Shown here piece after piece: positions 43,641-52,506 of a stretch of DNA of 64,000 bases (its first letter is position 1; every line of letters starts with the position of its first letter). The position numbers and the translations under genes are program-made. This DNA is from Mycolicibacterium sp. TY81 (lineage in GTDB: Bacteria; Actinomycetota; Actinomycetes; Mycobacteriales; Mycobacteriaceae), in contig NZ_AP023362.1 in NCBI RefSeq assembly GCF_018326285.1, positions 6,014,001 through 6,078,000 on the forward strand, given 5' to 3'. The notes below the pieces were generated by a model. The model saw only the letters and a program-made list of their open reading frames with translations. It was not told the DNA's origin and made no database searches.

Positions 43641-44408
43641 TCACTTATTCCAGTTCGGCTGCCGCTTCTGGAGGAAGGCGAGCATGCCTTCCCGGGCCTC
43701 GTCGGAGACGAACAACTCCGCCGACTGCTTGGCCAGCTTTTCGGCGTCGCGGTCGAAATCGGCCAGGATCGATGCCGTGGTCAGCGCTTTGGATGTGGCC
43801 AGACCCTGCGGTGACCCCTTGGTGATCTCGTCCGTCAGCTTCGCCACCGTCGCCGGCACGTCGTCGGTCGCGACGGTCACCAGGCCGATCCGCTCGGCTT
43901 CCTCGGCACCGAACTTCTCACCGGTGACGAAGTAGCGGCCGGCCGCGCGGGCCGTCAGCTTCGGCAGCAGCGTCAGGGAGATGATCGACGGCGCCACCCC
44001 GATCCGGGCCTCGGTGAGGGCGAAGGTGCTGGCAGCGCCGGCGACCACCAGGTCGCAGGCGCCGATCAGCCCCATGCCGCCGGCCCGGACGTGACCGTCG
44101 ATCGCGGCGATCACCGGAACCGGCAGCTCCAGGATCGACCGCAGCAACCGGGCCGCCTCCAGTGCGCGGGCCGTGGCCAGGTCTCCCGGATCGCGCCCGG
44201 CAGCCTCGCTGAGGTCGGCCCCGGCGCAGAAGGTGCCGCCGGTGTGGCCGAGGACCACGACGCGCACCCCCGGATCATCAGCGGCGTCGGTGAGGCCCTG
44301 CCGCAACTGGTCCACCAGCGCGGTCGACATGGCATTGCGGTTGTGCGGTGAGTCCAGCGTCAACCGGGCGACACCGTTATCGACGGAGTAGTGGACCAGT
44401 GCGGTCAT
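43641..44408 (-). CDS. echA7: Enoyl-CoA hydratase/isomerase family protein
   Basis: 255 residues, crotonase fold. The oxyanion-hole segments GGTFCAGADLSEAAG and IDGHVRAGGMGLIGACD are present. The first canonical catalytic Glu (GNEL) is Gly here (GGMGL), as in methylglutaconyl- or isohexenylglutaconyl-CoA hydratases; EARIGVAPS is the second active-site segment. It is the last gene of the acyl-CoA carboxylase operon (12-base gap after fadE12), matching Rv0971c. Hydration of the carboxylated 2-enoyl-CoA made by AccA2/AccD2 is the inferred role. Confidence 0.9.
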   Translation of the reverse strand: MTALVHYSVDNGVARLTLDSPHNRNAMSTALVDQLRQGLTDAADDPGVRVVVLGHTGGTFCAGADLSEAAGRDPGDLATARALEAARLLRSILELPVPVIAAIDGHVRAGGMGLIGACDLVVAGAASTFALTEARIGVAPSIISLTLLPKLTARAAGRYFVTGEKFGAEEAERIGLVTVATDDVPATVAKLTDEITKGSPQGLATSKALTTASILADFDRDAEKLAKQSAELFVSDEAREGMLAFLQKRQPNWNK

Positions 44409-44420
44409 GAGACTTCCCTG

Positions 44421-45584
44421 TCAGTACGAGCGAGGCAGACCCAGCGAGGTCTGCGCCACGAAGTTAAGCACCATCTCACGGCTGACCGGAGCGATGCGTG
44501 CCAGTCGCGAAGCCGTGACCGCGGCGGCGATGCCGTACTCCTTGGTCAGGCCGTTGCCGCCGAGCGACTGCACGGCCTGGTCGACCGCGCGCACCGAGGC
44601 CTCACCGGCGGCGTACTTGGCCATGTTGGCGGCTTCGGCGGCCCCGAAGTCATCACCGGCGTCGTACAGCGTGGCGGCCTTCTGCATCATCAGCTTGGCC
44701 AGCTCGAGTTCGATGTGGATCTGCGCCAGCGGGTGCGAGATGCCCTGGTGCGAACCGATCGGCACCTTCCAGACCTGACGGGTCTTGACGTACTCGGTCG
44801 CGGTGCGGATCGCCAGCCGGCCGGTGCCGACGGCCATGGCCGCACCGATGATCCGCTCCGGGTTCAGGCCCGCGAACAGCTGCGCGATCGCGGCGTCCTC
44901 GGAGCCGACGAGCGCATCGGCGGGCAGCCGCACCTCGTCCAGGAACACCTGGAACTGGCTCTCGGGGCTGATGATCTCCATCTCGATCTTGGTCCAGCTC
45001 AGGCCCGGCGCATCGGTCGGGACCACGAACAGCGCCGGCTTGAGGTTGCCGGTCTTGTGGTCCTCGGTGCGGCCGACGACCAGCACGGCGTCGGCCTGGT
45101 CGATGCCCGAGATGAAGACCTTCTGGCCGGACAGAATCCAGTCGCCGCCGTCGCGGCGGGCCGTCGTGGTGATGCGGTGGCTGTTGGAGCCGGCGTCGGG
45201 TTCGGTGATCGCGAAGGCCATGGTGAGCGAGCCGTCCGCCAGACCCGGGACCCAGCGCTTCTTCTGCTCTTCGGTGCCGTACTTGGAGATGATCGTGCCG
45301 TTGATGGCCGACGAGACCACCATCATGAGCAGCGGACAGCCATTGGCGGCCATCTCCTCCATGACCAGGCTCAGCTCGTACATGCCGGCGCCACCGCCGC
45401 CGTACTCCTCAGGCATGTTCACGCCCAGGAATCCGTGTTTGCCTGCCTCGGCCCACAATTCGTCGGTGTGCTGGCCCGCGCGGGCCTTCTCCAGGAAGTA
45501 GTCCTGGCCGAATTTCGAGGCCATCGCGACCACGGCCTCGCGCAGCGCCTTGCGCTCGTCGGATTCGATGAAAGACACGGTCAT
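44421..45584 (-). CDS. fadE12: Acyl-CoA dehydrogenase
   Basis: 387 residues. FAD/substrate motif FAITEPDAGSNSHRI, then GQKVFISGIDQADA, PERIIGAAMAVGTGRLAI and QSLGGNGLTKEYGIAA. At the usual C-terminal catalytic position the sequence is NGLTKEYGI, so the catalytic base may be the Glu in NPERIIGAA, as in isovaleryl-CoA-type enzymes. It overlaps accA2 by 4 bases (ATGA). Matches Rv0972c. A step on branched-chain or terpenoid acyl-CoA is inferred from its neighbours. Confidence 0.92.
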   Translation of the reverse strand: MTVSFIESDERKALREAVVAMASKFGQDYFLEKARAGQHTDELWAEAGKHGFLGVNMPEEYGGGGAGMYELSLVMEEMAANGCPLLMMVVSSAINGTIISKYGTEEQKKRWVPGLADGSLTMAFAITEPDAGSNSHRITTTARRDGGDWILSGQKVFISGIDQADAVLVVGRTEDHKTGNLKPALFVVPTDAPGLSWTKIEMEIISPESQFQVFLDEVRLPADALVGSEDAAIAQLFAGLNPERIIGAAMAVGTGRLAIRTATEYVKTRQVWKVPIGSHQGISHPLAQIHIELELAKLMMQKAATLYDAGDDFGAAEAANMAKYAAGEASVRAVDQAVQSLGGNGLTKEYGIAAAVTASRLARIAPVSREMVLNFVAQTSLGLPRSY

Positions 45585-47539
45585 TCTCCTTCGGGGGTTT
45601 CCACACGCGCCAATACGGCGCCGACGTCGACCTGCTGGCCGGGTTGCACGTTGAGTTCGGCGAGCACACCGGAATCCGGTGCGGCGATGGTGTGTTCCAT
45701 CTTCATCGCTTCCAGCCAGATGAGGGGCTGACCGGCGGTGACGGCGTCGCCGACGGCCGCGTCGACCCGGACCACCAGTCCGGGCATCGGCGCCAGCAGG
45801 GAGCCCTGGGCGACGGCCGCGTCCGGGTCGGGGAACCGCGGCTGCGCCACGAGGTGCACGGCGCCGGCGGGGGAGTCGACGAAAACGTCGGCGCCGTACC
45901 GGGCGACGTCGAACGACCGCTCAACTCCCTTGAGCGACAGCACCACCCGAGCGGGATCGGCGGTCACGACGGTGACGTCGTCACGGTCGGGCAGTTCGAC
46001 ACCGTCGCGGGTGTACCGGTACCGCACCTGATGCTCGGCACTGGCCGCGTCGCTGTACGAACGGCTCTGGTAGCCCGACGCGAGGTTGCGCCAACCGCTC
46101 GGTGCGGCAGCGTAAACCGTTGCCGTGGCTCGGTTGTGCGCCGCATCGGCCAGCGCCGCGGCGACGGCAGCGAGTGTGACGTCGGTGTCCGCCGGTGCCG
46201 CGAGCTCGGCCAGACCGTGCGTGTCGAAGAACGCGGTGTCGGTATCGCCGGCCCGGAAAGCGGGGTGCCGCAACACATTCACCAACAGGTCGCGGTTGGT
46301 GCGCAGGCCGTGGATGCGTGCGCGGGACAGCGCGTCGGCGAGGATCGCCGCGGCCCGCTCCCGCGTCGGCGCGAACGAGATGACCTTGGCGAGCATCGGG
46401 TCGTAGAACACCGACACCACCGAGCCGTCGACGATGCCGGAGTCGACGCGCGTTCCGGCGCGGCCGAGCAGGCTGAACTCGGTGCGGACGCCCGGTACGT
46501 CGAACTTGTGCACCGTGCCGGCCTGCGGCTGCCAGTCCTTGGCCGGATCCTCGGCGTAGAGCCGGGCCTCGATCGAATGACCCTGCGTGGCGGGCGGTTC
46601 CGCGGCCAGCGCACCACCGTCGGCTACATCCAGCTGCAGCTCGACCAGGTCGAGTCCGGTGGTCTCCTCGGTGACGGGGTGCTCGACCTGCAGGCGGGTG
46701 TTCATCTCCAGGAAGAAGAAGTCGCCACCTCCGTCGGACATGAACTCGACGGTGCCGGCGCCGGTGTACCCGATGGCGGTCGCCGCCAGCCGCGCGGCCT
46801 CGAACAGCTTGGCGCGCATGCCCGGCGTCCGCTCGACGAGCGGGGACGGCGCTTCCTCGATCACCTTCTGGTGTCGCCGCTGAATGGAGCACTCACGCTC
46901 GCCGACGGCCCAGACCGTGCCGTGCGCATCGGCCATCACCTGGACCTCGATGTGGTGGCCACTGGCCAGGTAGCGCTCGCAGAACACCGTCGGATCGCCG
47001 AACGCGGACTGCGCCTCGCGCTGTGCGGCCGCGACTTCGGCCGGCAGCGCGGACAATTCGCGCACCACCCGCATGCCGCGACCGCCGCCGCCGGCAGAGG
47101 CCTTGATCAGTACCGGCAGCTGGTCGGCGGTGACGGTGTCGGGGTCCAGCTCGGTCAGCACCGGAACGCCGGCCGCAGACATCAGCTTCTTGGCCTCGAT
47201 CTTGGAACCCATGGCCTGCACGGCGGCCACCGGCGGACCGATCCACGTCAGCCCGGCGTCCTGCACCGCGGCCGCGAAATCCGGGTTCTCCGAGAGGAAT
47301 CCGTAGCCGGGGTGAATCGCGTCGGCGCCGGACGCCTTGGCCGCGGCGATCAGCTGGGCGGCATCGAGATAACCGGTGCGACCCTCCAGGCGCACGCGGT
47401 CGTCGGCCTCGGCGACGTGCGGGGCGGCCGCGTCGGGGTCGGTGTACACCGCGACGGTGCCGATGCCGAGCCGGCGGCAGGTGGCGAACACCCGGCGGGC
47501 GATTTCACCGCGGTTGGCGACCAAGACTTTATGAATCAT
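45581..47539 (-). CDS. accA2: Acyl-CoA carboxylase alpha subunit (biotin carboxylase-BCCP)
   Basis: 652 residues. Biotin carboxylase domain (about 1-450): VLVANRGEIARRVFATCRRLG, KASAGGGGRGMRVV (ATP-grasp loop), RRHQKVIEEAPSP and FLEMNTRLQVEHPVTEE. A linker follows, then a C-terminal BCCP domain with the biotinylation Lys at about 613 in WLEAMKMEHTI. It carboxylates its own biotin for transfer by AccD2. Matches Rv0973c. The acyl-CoA substrate is not established; the AtuA-like and FadE partners suggest a 3-methyl-2-enoyl-CoA. Confidence 0.95.
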   Translation of the reverse strand: MIHKVLVANRGEIARRVFATCRRLGIGTVAVYTDPDAAAPHVAEADDRVRLEGRTGYLDAAQLIAAAKASGADAIHPGYGFLSENPDFAAAVQDAGLTWIGPPVAAVQAMGSKIEAKKLMSAAGVPVLTELDPDTVTADQLPVLIKASAGGGGRGMRVVRELSALPAEVAAAQREAQSAFGDPTVFCERYLASGHHIEVQVMADAHGTVWAVGERECSIQRRHQKVIEEAPSPLVERTPGMRAKLFEAARLAATAIGYTGAGTVEFMSDGGGDFFFLEMNTRLQVEHPVTEETTGLDLVELQLDVADGGALAAEPPATQGHSIEARLYAEDPAKDWQPQAGTVHKFDVPGVRTEFSLLGRAGTRVDSGIVDGSVVSVFYDPMLAKVISFAPTRERAAAILADALSRARIHGLRTNRDLLVNVLRHPAFRAGDTDTAFFDTHGLAELAAPADTDVTLAAVAAALADAAHNRATATVYAAAPSGWRNLASGYQSRSYSDAASAEHQVRYRYTRDGVELPDRDDVTVVTADPARVVLSLKGVERSFDVARYGADVFVDSPAGAVHLVAQPRFPDPDAAVAQGSLLAPMPGLVVRVDAAVGDAVTAGQPLIWLEAMKMEHTIAAPDSGVLAELNVQPGQQVDVGAVLARVETPEGE

Positions 47540-47578
47540 CGCTGTGCTTTCTGTTCTTCGCGCGAGCGCTCATCACGG

Positions 47579-49174
47579 TCACATCCGGAAGACGCCGAAA
47601 TTCGACGTCCCCTCGATCGGCGCATTGGCAATGGCGGACAAGCACATTCCCAGCACGGTGCGGGTATCGCGGGGGTCGATTATGCCGTCGTCGTAGAGCC
47701 GGCCGGACAGGAACGCCGGCAGTGATTCGGCGTCGATCTGCGCTTCGACGGCGGCACGCAATGCGGCATCGGCGGCTTCATCGACCTGGCCGCCGCGGGC
47801 TTCGGTGGCCGCGCGACTGACGATGGACAGCACGCCGGCCAGCTGCGCTCCGCCCATCACCGCGGACTTCGCGCTGGGCCAGGCGAACAGGAACCGGGGG
47901 TCGTAGGCCCGGCCGCACATGCCGTAGTGGCCGGCGCCGTAGGAGGCACCGATGAGCAGCGAGATGTGCGGCACCTTCGAATTGGAGACGGCGTTGATCA
48001 TCATCGAGCCGTGCTTGATCATCCCGCCTTCCTCGTACGCCTTGCCGACCATGTAGCCGGTCGTGTTGTGCAGGAACAACAATGGCGTGTCGGACCGGTT
48101 GGCCAGCTGGATGAACTGCGTGGCCTTCTGGGACTCCTCGCTGAACAACACGCCGCGCGCGTTGGCCAGGATGCCGACCGGGTAGCCCCACAGGTTGGCC
48201 CAGCCCGTCACCAGTGACGAGCCGTACAGCGGCTTGAACTCGTCGAAGTCCGAGCCGTCGACGATGCGGGCGATGACGTCGCGCGGATCGAACGGGATGC
48301 GCAGATCGGCGCCGACGATGCCGAGCAGTTCGTCTTCCGGATAGAGCGGCGGCACCACCGGCGCCGGCGTCGGGCCCTGCTTGCGCCAGTTCAGCCGGGC
48401 CACGATGCGCCGGCCGATGCGGATGGCGTCGAGCTCGTCCTGTGCGAAGTAGTCGCCGAGTCCCGATGTGCGGGAGTGCATTTCGGCGCCGCCGAGGGAT
48501 TCGTCGTCGGACTCCTCGCCCGTGGCCATCTTGACCAGCGGCGGGCCGGCCAGGAACACCTTGGAGCGTTCCTTGATCATCACCACGTGATCGGACATGC
48601 CGGGGATGTAGGCGCCGCCGGCGGTCGAGTTGCCGAACACCAATGCGATGGTCGGGATGCCCTCTGCCGACAGCCGGGTCAGGTCGCGGAACATCGCGCC
48701 GCCGGGAATGAAGATTTCCTTCTGCGTGGGCAGATCCGCGCCGCCCGACTCGACCATCGAGATCACCGGCAGCCGGTTCTTGCGGGCGATCTGGTTGGCG
48801 CGCAGGATCTTCTTGAGCGTCCACGGGTTGCTCGTGCCGCCCTTGACGGTCGGATCGTTGGCGACGATCAGGCACTCGACGCCCTCGACGACACCGATGC
48901 CGGTGACAAGGCTGGCGCCGACGACGAAGTCGCTGCCCCACGCGGCCAGCGGACTGAGCTCCAGGAACGGCGAGTCCGGATCCACGAGTTGTTCGATGCG
49001 CTCGCGCGCGGTCAGCTTGCCGCGGGCATGGTGGCGGTCAACGTATTTCGCGCCGCCACCGGCCAGCGCCTTGGCGTGCTCGGCATCCAGCTCCGCGAGC
49101 TTGGCCGTCATCGCCGCGGCAGCCTCGGTGTAACCGGCCGCCGCGGAATTGAGGGTGGATTTGAGCGCGGTCAT
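47579..49174 (-). CDS. accD2: Acyl-CoA carboxylase beta subunit (carboxyltransferase)
   Basis: 531 residues, starting at the ATG at 49174 that overlaps the fadE13 stop. Two crotonase-like carboxyltransferase domains: KLTARERIEQLVDPDSPF, NDPTVKGGTSNPWTLKKILR, VESGGADLPTQKEIF, GNSTAGGAYIPGMSDH, then LHNTTGYMVGKAYEEGG and GASYGAGHYGMCGRAYDP. The GYMVGK and GGAYIPGM forms are like those of methylcrotonyl/geranyl-CoA carboxylases rather than propionyl-CoA carboxylases. Matches Rv0974c and pairs with AccA2. Confidence 0.95.
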   Translation of the reverse strand: MTALKSTLNSAAAGYTEAAAAMTAKLAELDAEHAKALAGGGAKYVDRHHARGKLTARERIEQLVDPDSPFLELSPLAAWGSDFVVGASLVTGIGVVEGVECLIVANDPTVKGGTSNPWTLKKILRANQIARKNRLPVISMVESGGADLPTQKEIFIPGGAMFRDLTRLSAEGIPTIALVFGNSTAGGAYIPGMSDHVVMIKERSKVFLAGPPLVKMATGEESDDESLGGAEMHSRTSGLGDYFAQDELDAIRIGRRIVARLNWRKQGPTPAPVVPPLYPEDELLGIVGADLRIPFDPRDVIARIVDGSDFDEFKPLYGSSLVTGWANLWGYPVGILANARGVLFSEESQKATQFIQLANRSDTPLLFLHNTTGYMVGKAYEEGGMIKHGSMMINAVSNSKVPHISLLIGASYGAGHYGMCGRAYDPRFLFAWPSAKSAVMGGAQLAGVLSIVSRAATEARGGQVDEAADAALRAAVEAQIDAESLPAFLSGRLYDDGIIDPRDTRTVLGMCLSAIANAPIEGTSNFGVFRM

Positions 49175-50319
49175 GACTGGAATCCCAACGTCTTGGCAGC
49201 CAGCGAGGTGAGAATCTCGGTGGTGCCACCGCCGATGCCGATGATGCGCATATCGCGGTACTGCCGCTCGATTTCCGACTCGGCCATGTAGCCCATGCCG
49301 CCGAACAACTGGACGCCTGCGTTGGCCACCCACTCACCGGCCTCGACGGCGGTGTTCTTGGCGAAGCACACTTCGGCGATGAGGTTCGTCTCCCCGGCGA
49401 GCTCCCGCTCCACCAGGTGATGCGTGTAGACCCGGGCGACGTCGATGCGCCGTGCCATCTCGGCGAGGGTGTTCTGCACCGACTGCCGCGTGATCAGCGG
49501 CCGGCCGAACGTCTCGCGGTCCCGGCACCACTGCACGGTCAGGTCCAGGCAGCGCTGCGCGCTCGCATACGCCTGCGCGGCAAGCCCGACCCGCTCGGAG
49601 ACGAACGCGCCGGCGATCTGCAGGAAGCCGGAGTTCTCGGGCCCGACCAGGTTGGTGGCCGGGACGCGGACGTCGACGTAGGACAGCTCTGCGGTGTCCG
49701 ACGAGCGCCAGCCCATCTTCTCCAGCTTGCGGCTGACGGTGAAGCCCGGCGTGTCCTTGTCCACGACGATCAGCGAAACACCCGCCGCGCCAGGGCCGCC
49801 GGTGCGTACCGCCGTCACCACGTAGTCGGCGCGCACACCCGAGGTGATGTAGGTCTTGGCGCCGTTGATGATGAAGTCGTCGCCGTCACGGTCGGCGCGC
49901 GTGGTCAGGTGCCCGACGTCCGAGCCGCCACCGGGCTCGGTGATGGCCAGTGAACCGATCATCTTGCCCTGCAACGTCGGTCGCACGTAGGTGTCGATCA
50001 GTCGCTGATCGCCGGAGGCGATCATGTGCGGCGTGGAGATGCCGCAGGTGAACAGCGACGCGAAGACGCCGCCGGGCACACCGGCGTAATGCAGTTCCTC
50101 GCAGACGATCACGGCGTCGGCGCCGTCGCCGCCGCCACCGCCGACGGATTCGGGTGCCTGGGCGCCCAACAGGCCGGCCGCACCGGCTGCCTCGTGCAGC
50201 GAGCGGGGCAGCTCGCCGCTGCGCTCCCATTCGTCGACGTGGGGGAGGATCTCGCGTTCGGCGAACGCGCGCACGGTCTTTCGTAGTGCGTCACGTTCGG
50301 GCGTGGTCCATATGCTCAC
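49171..50319 (-). CDS. fadE13: Acyl-CoA dehydrogenase
   Basis: 382 residues from the GTG at 50319, which overlaps the stop of the AtuA-like gene as GTGA. Motifs: SLAITEPGGGSDVGHL, GAKTYITSGVRADYVV, SERVGLAAQAYASAQRCL, LFGGMGYMAESEIERQYRDM and IGIGGGTTEILTS. The C-terminal catalytic position is Gly-Gly-Thr-Thr, so the likely base is the Glu of VSERVGLA. It resembles AtuD/LiuA-type dehydrogenases. Matches Rv0975c. It lies between the AtuA-like gene and accD2, overlapping both. Confidence 0.93.
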   Translation of the reverse strand: MSIWTTPERDALRKTVRAFAEREILPHVDEWERSGELPRSLHEAAGAAGLLGAQAPESVGGGGGDGADAVIVCEELHYAGVPGGVFASLFTCGISTPHMIASGDQRLIDTYVRPTLQGKMIGSLAITEPGGGSDVGHLTTRADRDGDDFIINGAKTYITSGVRADYVVTAVRTGGPGAAGVSLIVVDKDTPGFTVSRKLEKMGWRSSDTAELSYVDVRVPATNLVGPENSGFLQIAGAFVSERVGLAAQAYASAQRCLDLTVQWCRDRETFGRPLITRQSVQNTLAEMARRIDVARVYTHHLVERELAGETNLIAEVCFAKNTAVEAGEWVANAGVQLFGGMGYMAESEIERQYRDMRIIGIGGGTTEILTSLAAKTLGFQS

Positions 50320-52022
50320 GAAAACAGTTCCTCCGGGATGTCGAGATGACGGGTTCGTAGCCATTCCCCGAGGCCCTTGGCCTGGGGATCGAATCGGGCC
50401 TGGTACGCGACGCCTTCGCCGAGGATGCCCTCGATGACGAAGTTGATGGCGCGCAGGTTGGGCAGCAGGTGTCGCGTCACGGGCAGCTCGGCGGACTCGG
50501 GCAGCAGCTCGCGCAGCTTCTCGACCGTCAAAGTGTTTGCCAGCCAACGCCATTGGGAATCGGTGCGCACCCAGACGCCGACATTGGCGGACCCGCCCTT
50601 GTCGCCGCTGCGGGCCCCGGCGATGGTGCCCAGCGGCGCGCGACGGGCCGGTCCGGCGGGCAGCGGTTCCGGCAGGGCCGGATCGTCGACCGGTCCCAGT
50701 GCCACCGTCTCGGCGGACGGCGCGATGTCCGTCCGGGTGCCGTCGGCCAGCACCGCCACGTGTGGCACCAGGGCCGCGTCGACGTAGCCCGGCTTGAACA
50801 GGCCGTACACCTGGCCGTCGCCCGGGGGTGCGGTGGTGGTGAAGCCCGGGTAGCTGGCCAGCGCGAGTTCGACTGCCGCCGCGGAGAATTGGCGGCCGAC
50901 CTTCTTCGGGTCTGGGTCGCGCACCACGCAGTGCAGCAGGGCGCTGGCCCGCTCCTCGGTGTCGGCGTCGGGATGGTCGGTCCGCGCCAGCGTCCACTGC
51001 AACTCGGCCGGACGCTCGGTGATGGCGGCCTCCAGTTGGCGCTGCAGCAGGTCTGCCTTCGCCTCGATGTCGAGGCCGGTGAGGATGAACGACGCCGCGT
51101 TGCGGAAGCCGCCGATGCTGTTGAGCGACACCTTCAACGTGGGCGGCGGCGCCTCGCCGCGGACGCCGGAGATGCGGACGCGGTCCTGCCCGTCGGCCGT
51201 CAGCTCCAGCGAGTCGACCCGCAGGGTCGCGTCGGGATTTGCATAGCGCGCGCCGGTGATCTCGTACAACAGCTGCGCGGTGACGGTGTCGACGCTGACG
51301 CGTCCCCCGGTGCCGGGGTGCTTGGTGATCACCGACGACCCGTCCGCGGAGATCTCCGCCAACGGGAAACCGGGGCGGATGAGGTCGGGAATCTCGGTGA
51401 AGAAGCTGAAGTTGCCGCCGGTGGCCTGAGTGCCGCATTCGATGACATGGCCCGCGGCGATGGCGCCGGCGAGCGCGTCGTAGTCGGTTCGGGTCCAGCC
51501 GAAGTGCGCGGCGGCCGGTCCGACGATCACCGAGGCGTCGGTGACCCGGCCGGTGACGACGACGTCGGCGCCGGACTTCAGACAGTCCACGATGCCCCAC
51601 GCGCCGAGGTAGGCGTTGGCGGACAGTGGGGTGCCGAAGCCGAGCTCGCCGGCACGCGCCACGAGGTCGTCGCCCTCGACGTGTGCCACGTTGACCGACA
51701 GCCCGAGCTTGTCGGCCAGGGCGCGTACCGCTGCTGCCAGGCCGGCCGGATTGAGGCCGCCGGCGTTGGCGACGATCTTCACGCCCTTGTCGAGGGCCAG
51801 GCCCAGCGACTGCTCCAGTTGACGCAGGAAGGTCTTGGCGTAGCCGAGGTCGGGGTTCTTGGCCCGGTCCCGCGCCAGAATCAGCATGGTCAGCTCGGCG
51901 AGGTAGTCGCCGGTCAGGTAGTCCAGCTCACCCCCGGCGAGCATCTCGTGCATCGCCGCCAGCCGGTCGCCATAGAACCCTGAGCAGTTACCGATCCGGA
52001 CTGCTGGTGATGTCACACACAC
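50316..52022 (-). CDS. AtuA-like protein (acyclic terpene utilisation family, DUF1446)
   Basis: 568 residues. The N-terminal half (RIGNCSGFYGDRLAAMHEML, DYLTGDYLAELTMLILAR, VVTGRVTDASVIVGPAAAHFGW) and the C-terminal half (APLGTIAGARSGDKGGSANVGVW) are diagnostic of the AtuA/DUF1446 family. In Pseudomonas, atuA heads the citronellol/geraniol operon, though its biochemical role is unclear. It is the first gene of a six-gene operon here, all overlapping or closely spaced. GTG 52022 is taken as start; 52016 is possible. An inverted repeat 35 bases upstream may bind a repressor. Confidence 0.9.
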   Translation of the reverse strand: MCVTSPAVRIGNCSGFYGDRLAAMHEMLAGGELDYLTGDYLAELTMLILARDRAKNPDLGYAKTFLRQLEQSLGLALDKGVKIVANAGGLNPAGLAAAVRALADKLGLSVNVAHVEGDDLVARAGELGFGTPLSANAYLGAWGIVDCLKSGADVVVTGRVTDASVIVGPAAAHFGWTRTDYDALAGAIAAGHVIECGTQATGGNFSFFTEIPDLIRPGFPLAEISADGSSVITKHPGTGGRVSVDTVTAQLLYEITGARYANPDATLRVDSLELTADGQDRVRISGVRGEAPPPTLKVSLNSIGGFRNAASFILTGLDIEAKADLLQRQLEAAITERPAELQWTLARTDHPDADTEERASALLHCVVRDPDPKKVGRQFSAAAVELALASYPGFTTTAPPGDGQVYGLFKPGYVDAALVPHVAVLADGTRTDIAPSAETVALGPVDDPALPEPLPAGPARRAPLGTIAGARSGDKGGSANVGVWVRTDSQWRWLANTLTVEKLRELLPESAELPVTRHLLPNLRAINFVIEGILGEGVAYQARFDPQAKGLGEWLRTRHLDIPEELFS

Positions 52023-52056
52023 TCCCGTCGTTCAACCAACCGGTAGGGAGGTTAGT

Positions 52057-52073
52057 CGGTACTAGCGGTACCG
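52057..52073. promoter_or_regulatory. Inverted repeat upstream of the atuA-like operon
   Basis: CGGTAC-TAGCG-GTACCG, perfect 6-base arms with a 5-base spacer, 35 bases upstream of the operon start. A likely repressor site; no regulator gene is adjacent. The rest of 52023-52257 carries the rpmF promoter region (a TATCCT -10-like hexamer at 52144-52149) and I see no other gene in it. Confidence 0.45.
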
Positions 52074-52257
52074 AGTCAAGGGGGCTGGGGGTTGCGTGTT
52101 GCCCGGTTGGGGCGACGTTTTGGAGCCTACGCAGGTCGACGGCTATCCTGAGGTGCAATCGCTGCGCACGTGAGAAGCAATAGAGAGGCCATAGGCCCTA
52201 TTTGTTCGCGACGCGGCCGACCGCAAGCAATTCCGTTTAGTCAGAGAGGTGCACATC

Positions 52258-52434
52258 ATGGCTGTGCCCAAGCGCAGGATGTCGCGCTCGAACACCCGTA
52301 GCCGTCGCGCGCAGTGGAAGGCCGAGGCCACCGGCCTGGTCAGCGTGAACGTCGCAGGTCAGGCACACAAGGTGCCGCGTCGCCTGCTCAAGGCCGCGCG
52401 TCTGGGTCTGATCGACCTCGACCGCCGCGCCTGA
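52258..52434 (+). CDS. rpmF: 50S ribosomal protein L32, zinc-independent form
   Basis: 58 residues, [20 protein letters not shown] onward, ending [16 protein letters not shown]. It contains no Cys, so it is the C-minus paralogue without a zinc ribbon, as in the Rv0979A position of M. tuberculosis. AGAGAGG precedes the ATG by 7 bases. It is monocistronic, with a short hairpin plus T-run right after the stop, and lies directly upstream of mprA. Confidence 0.95.
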   Translation: MAVPKRRMSRSNTRSRRAQWKAEATGLVSVNVAGQAHKVPRRLLKAARLGLIDLDRRA

Positions 52435-52451
52435 ACCGACTGACGGTTTTT
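52434..52451 (+). terminator. Short intrinsic terminator after rpmF
   Basis: AACCG-ACTGA-CGGTT followed by TTT. The stem is only 5 bp, so it is weak but correctly placed at the rpmF stop codon. Confidence 0.45.
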
Positions 52452-52473
52452 CTCGCGCCCGCGTGGCGCGTCT

Positions 52474-52490
52474 TCTCAGTCCGCTCTCAG
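52474..52490 (+). promoter_or_regulatory. MprA box upstream of mprA
   Basis: Two TCTCAG direct repeats (52474-52479 and 52485-52490), start to start 11 bases. MprA of M. tuberculosis recognises loosely conserved direct repeats around CTCAG, so autoregulation is expected. An identical spacing occurs upstream of pepD. Confidence 0.7.
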
Positions 52491-52506
52491 ATGGTGGGGT
52501 GAGACT

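Noticed and set aside
45644..47725. 693-codon plus-strand frame opposite accA2
   Set aside because: Antisense shadow of a well-supported biotin carboxylase; no motifs and no ribosome site.
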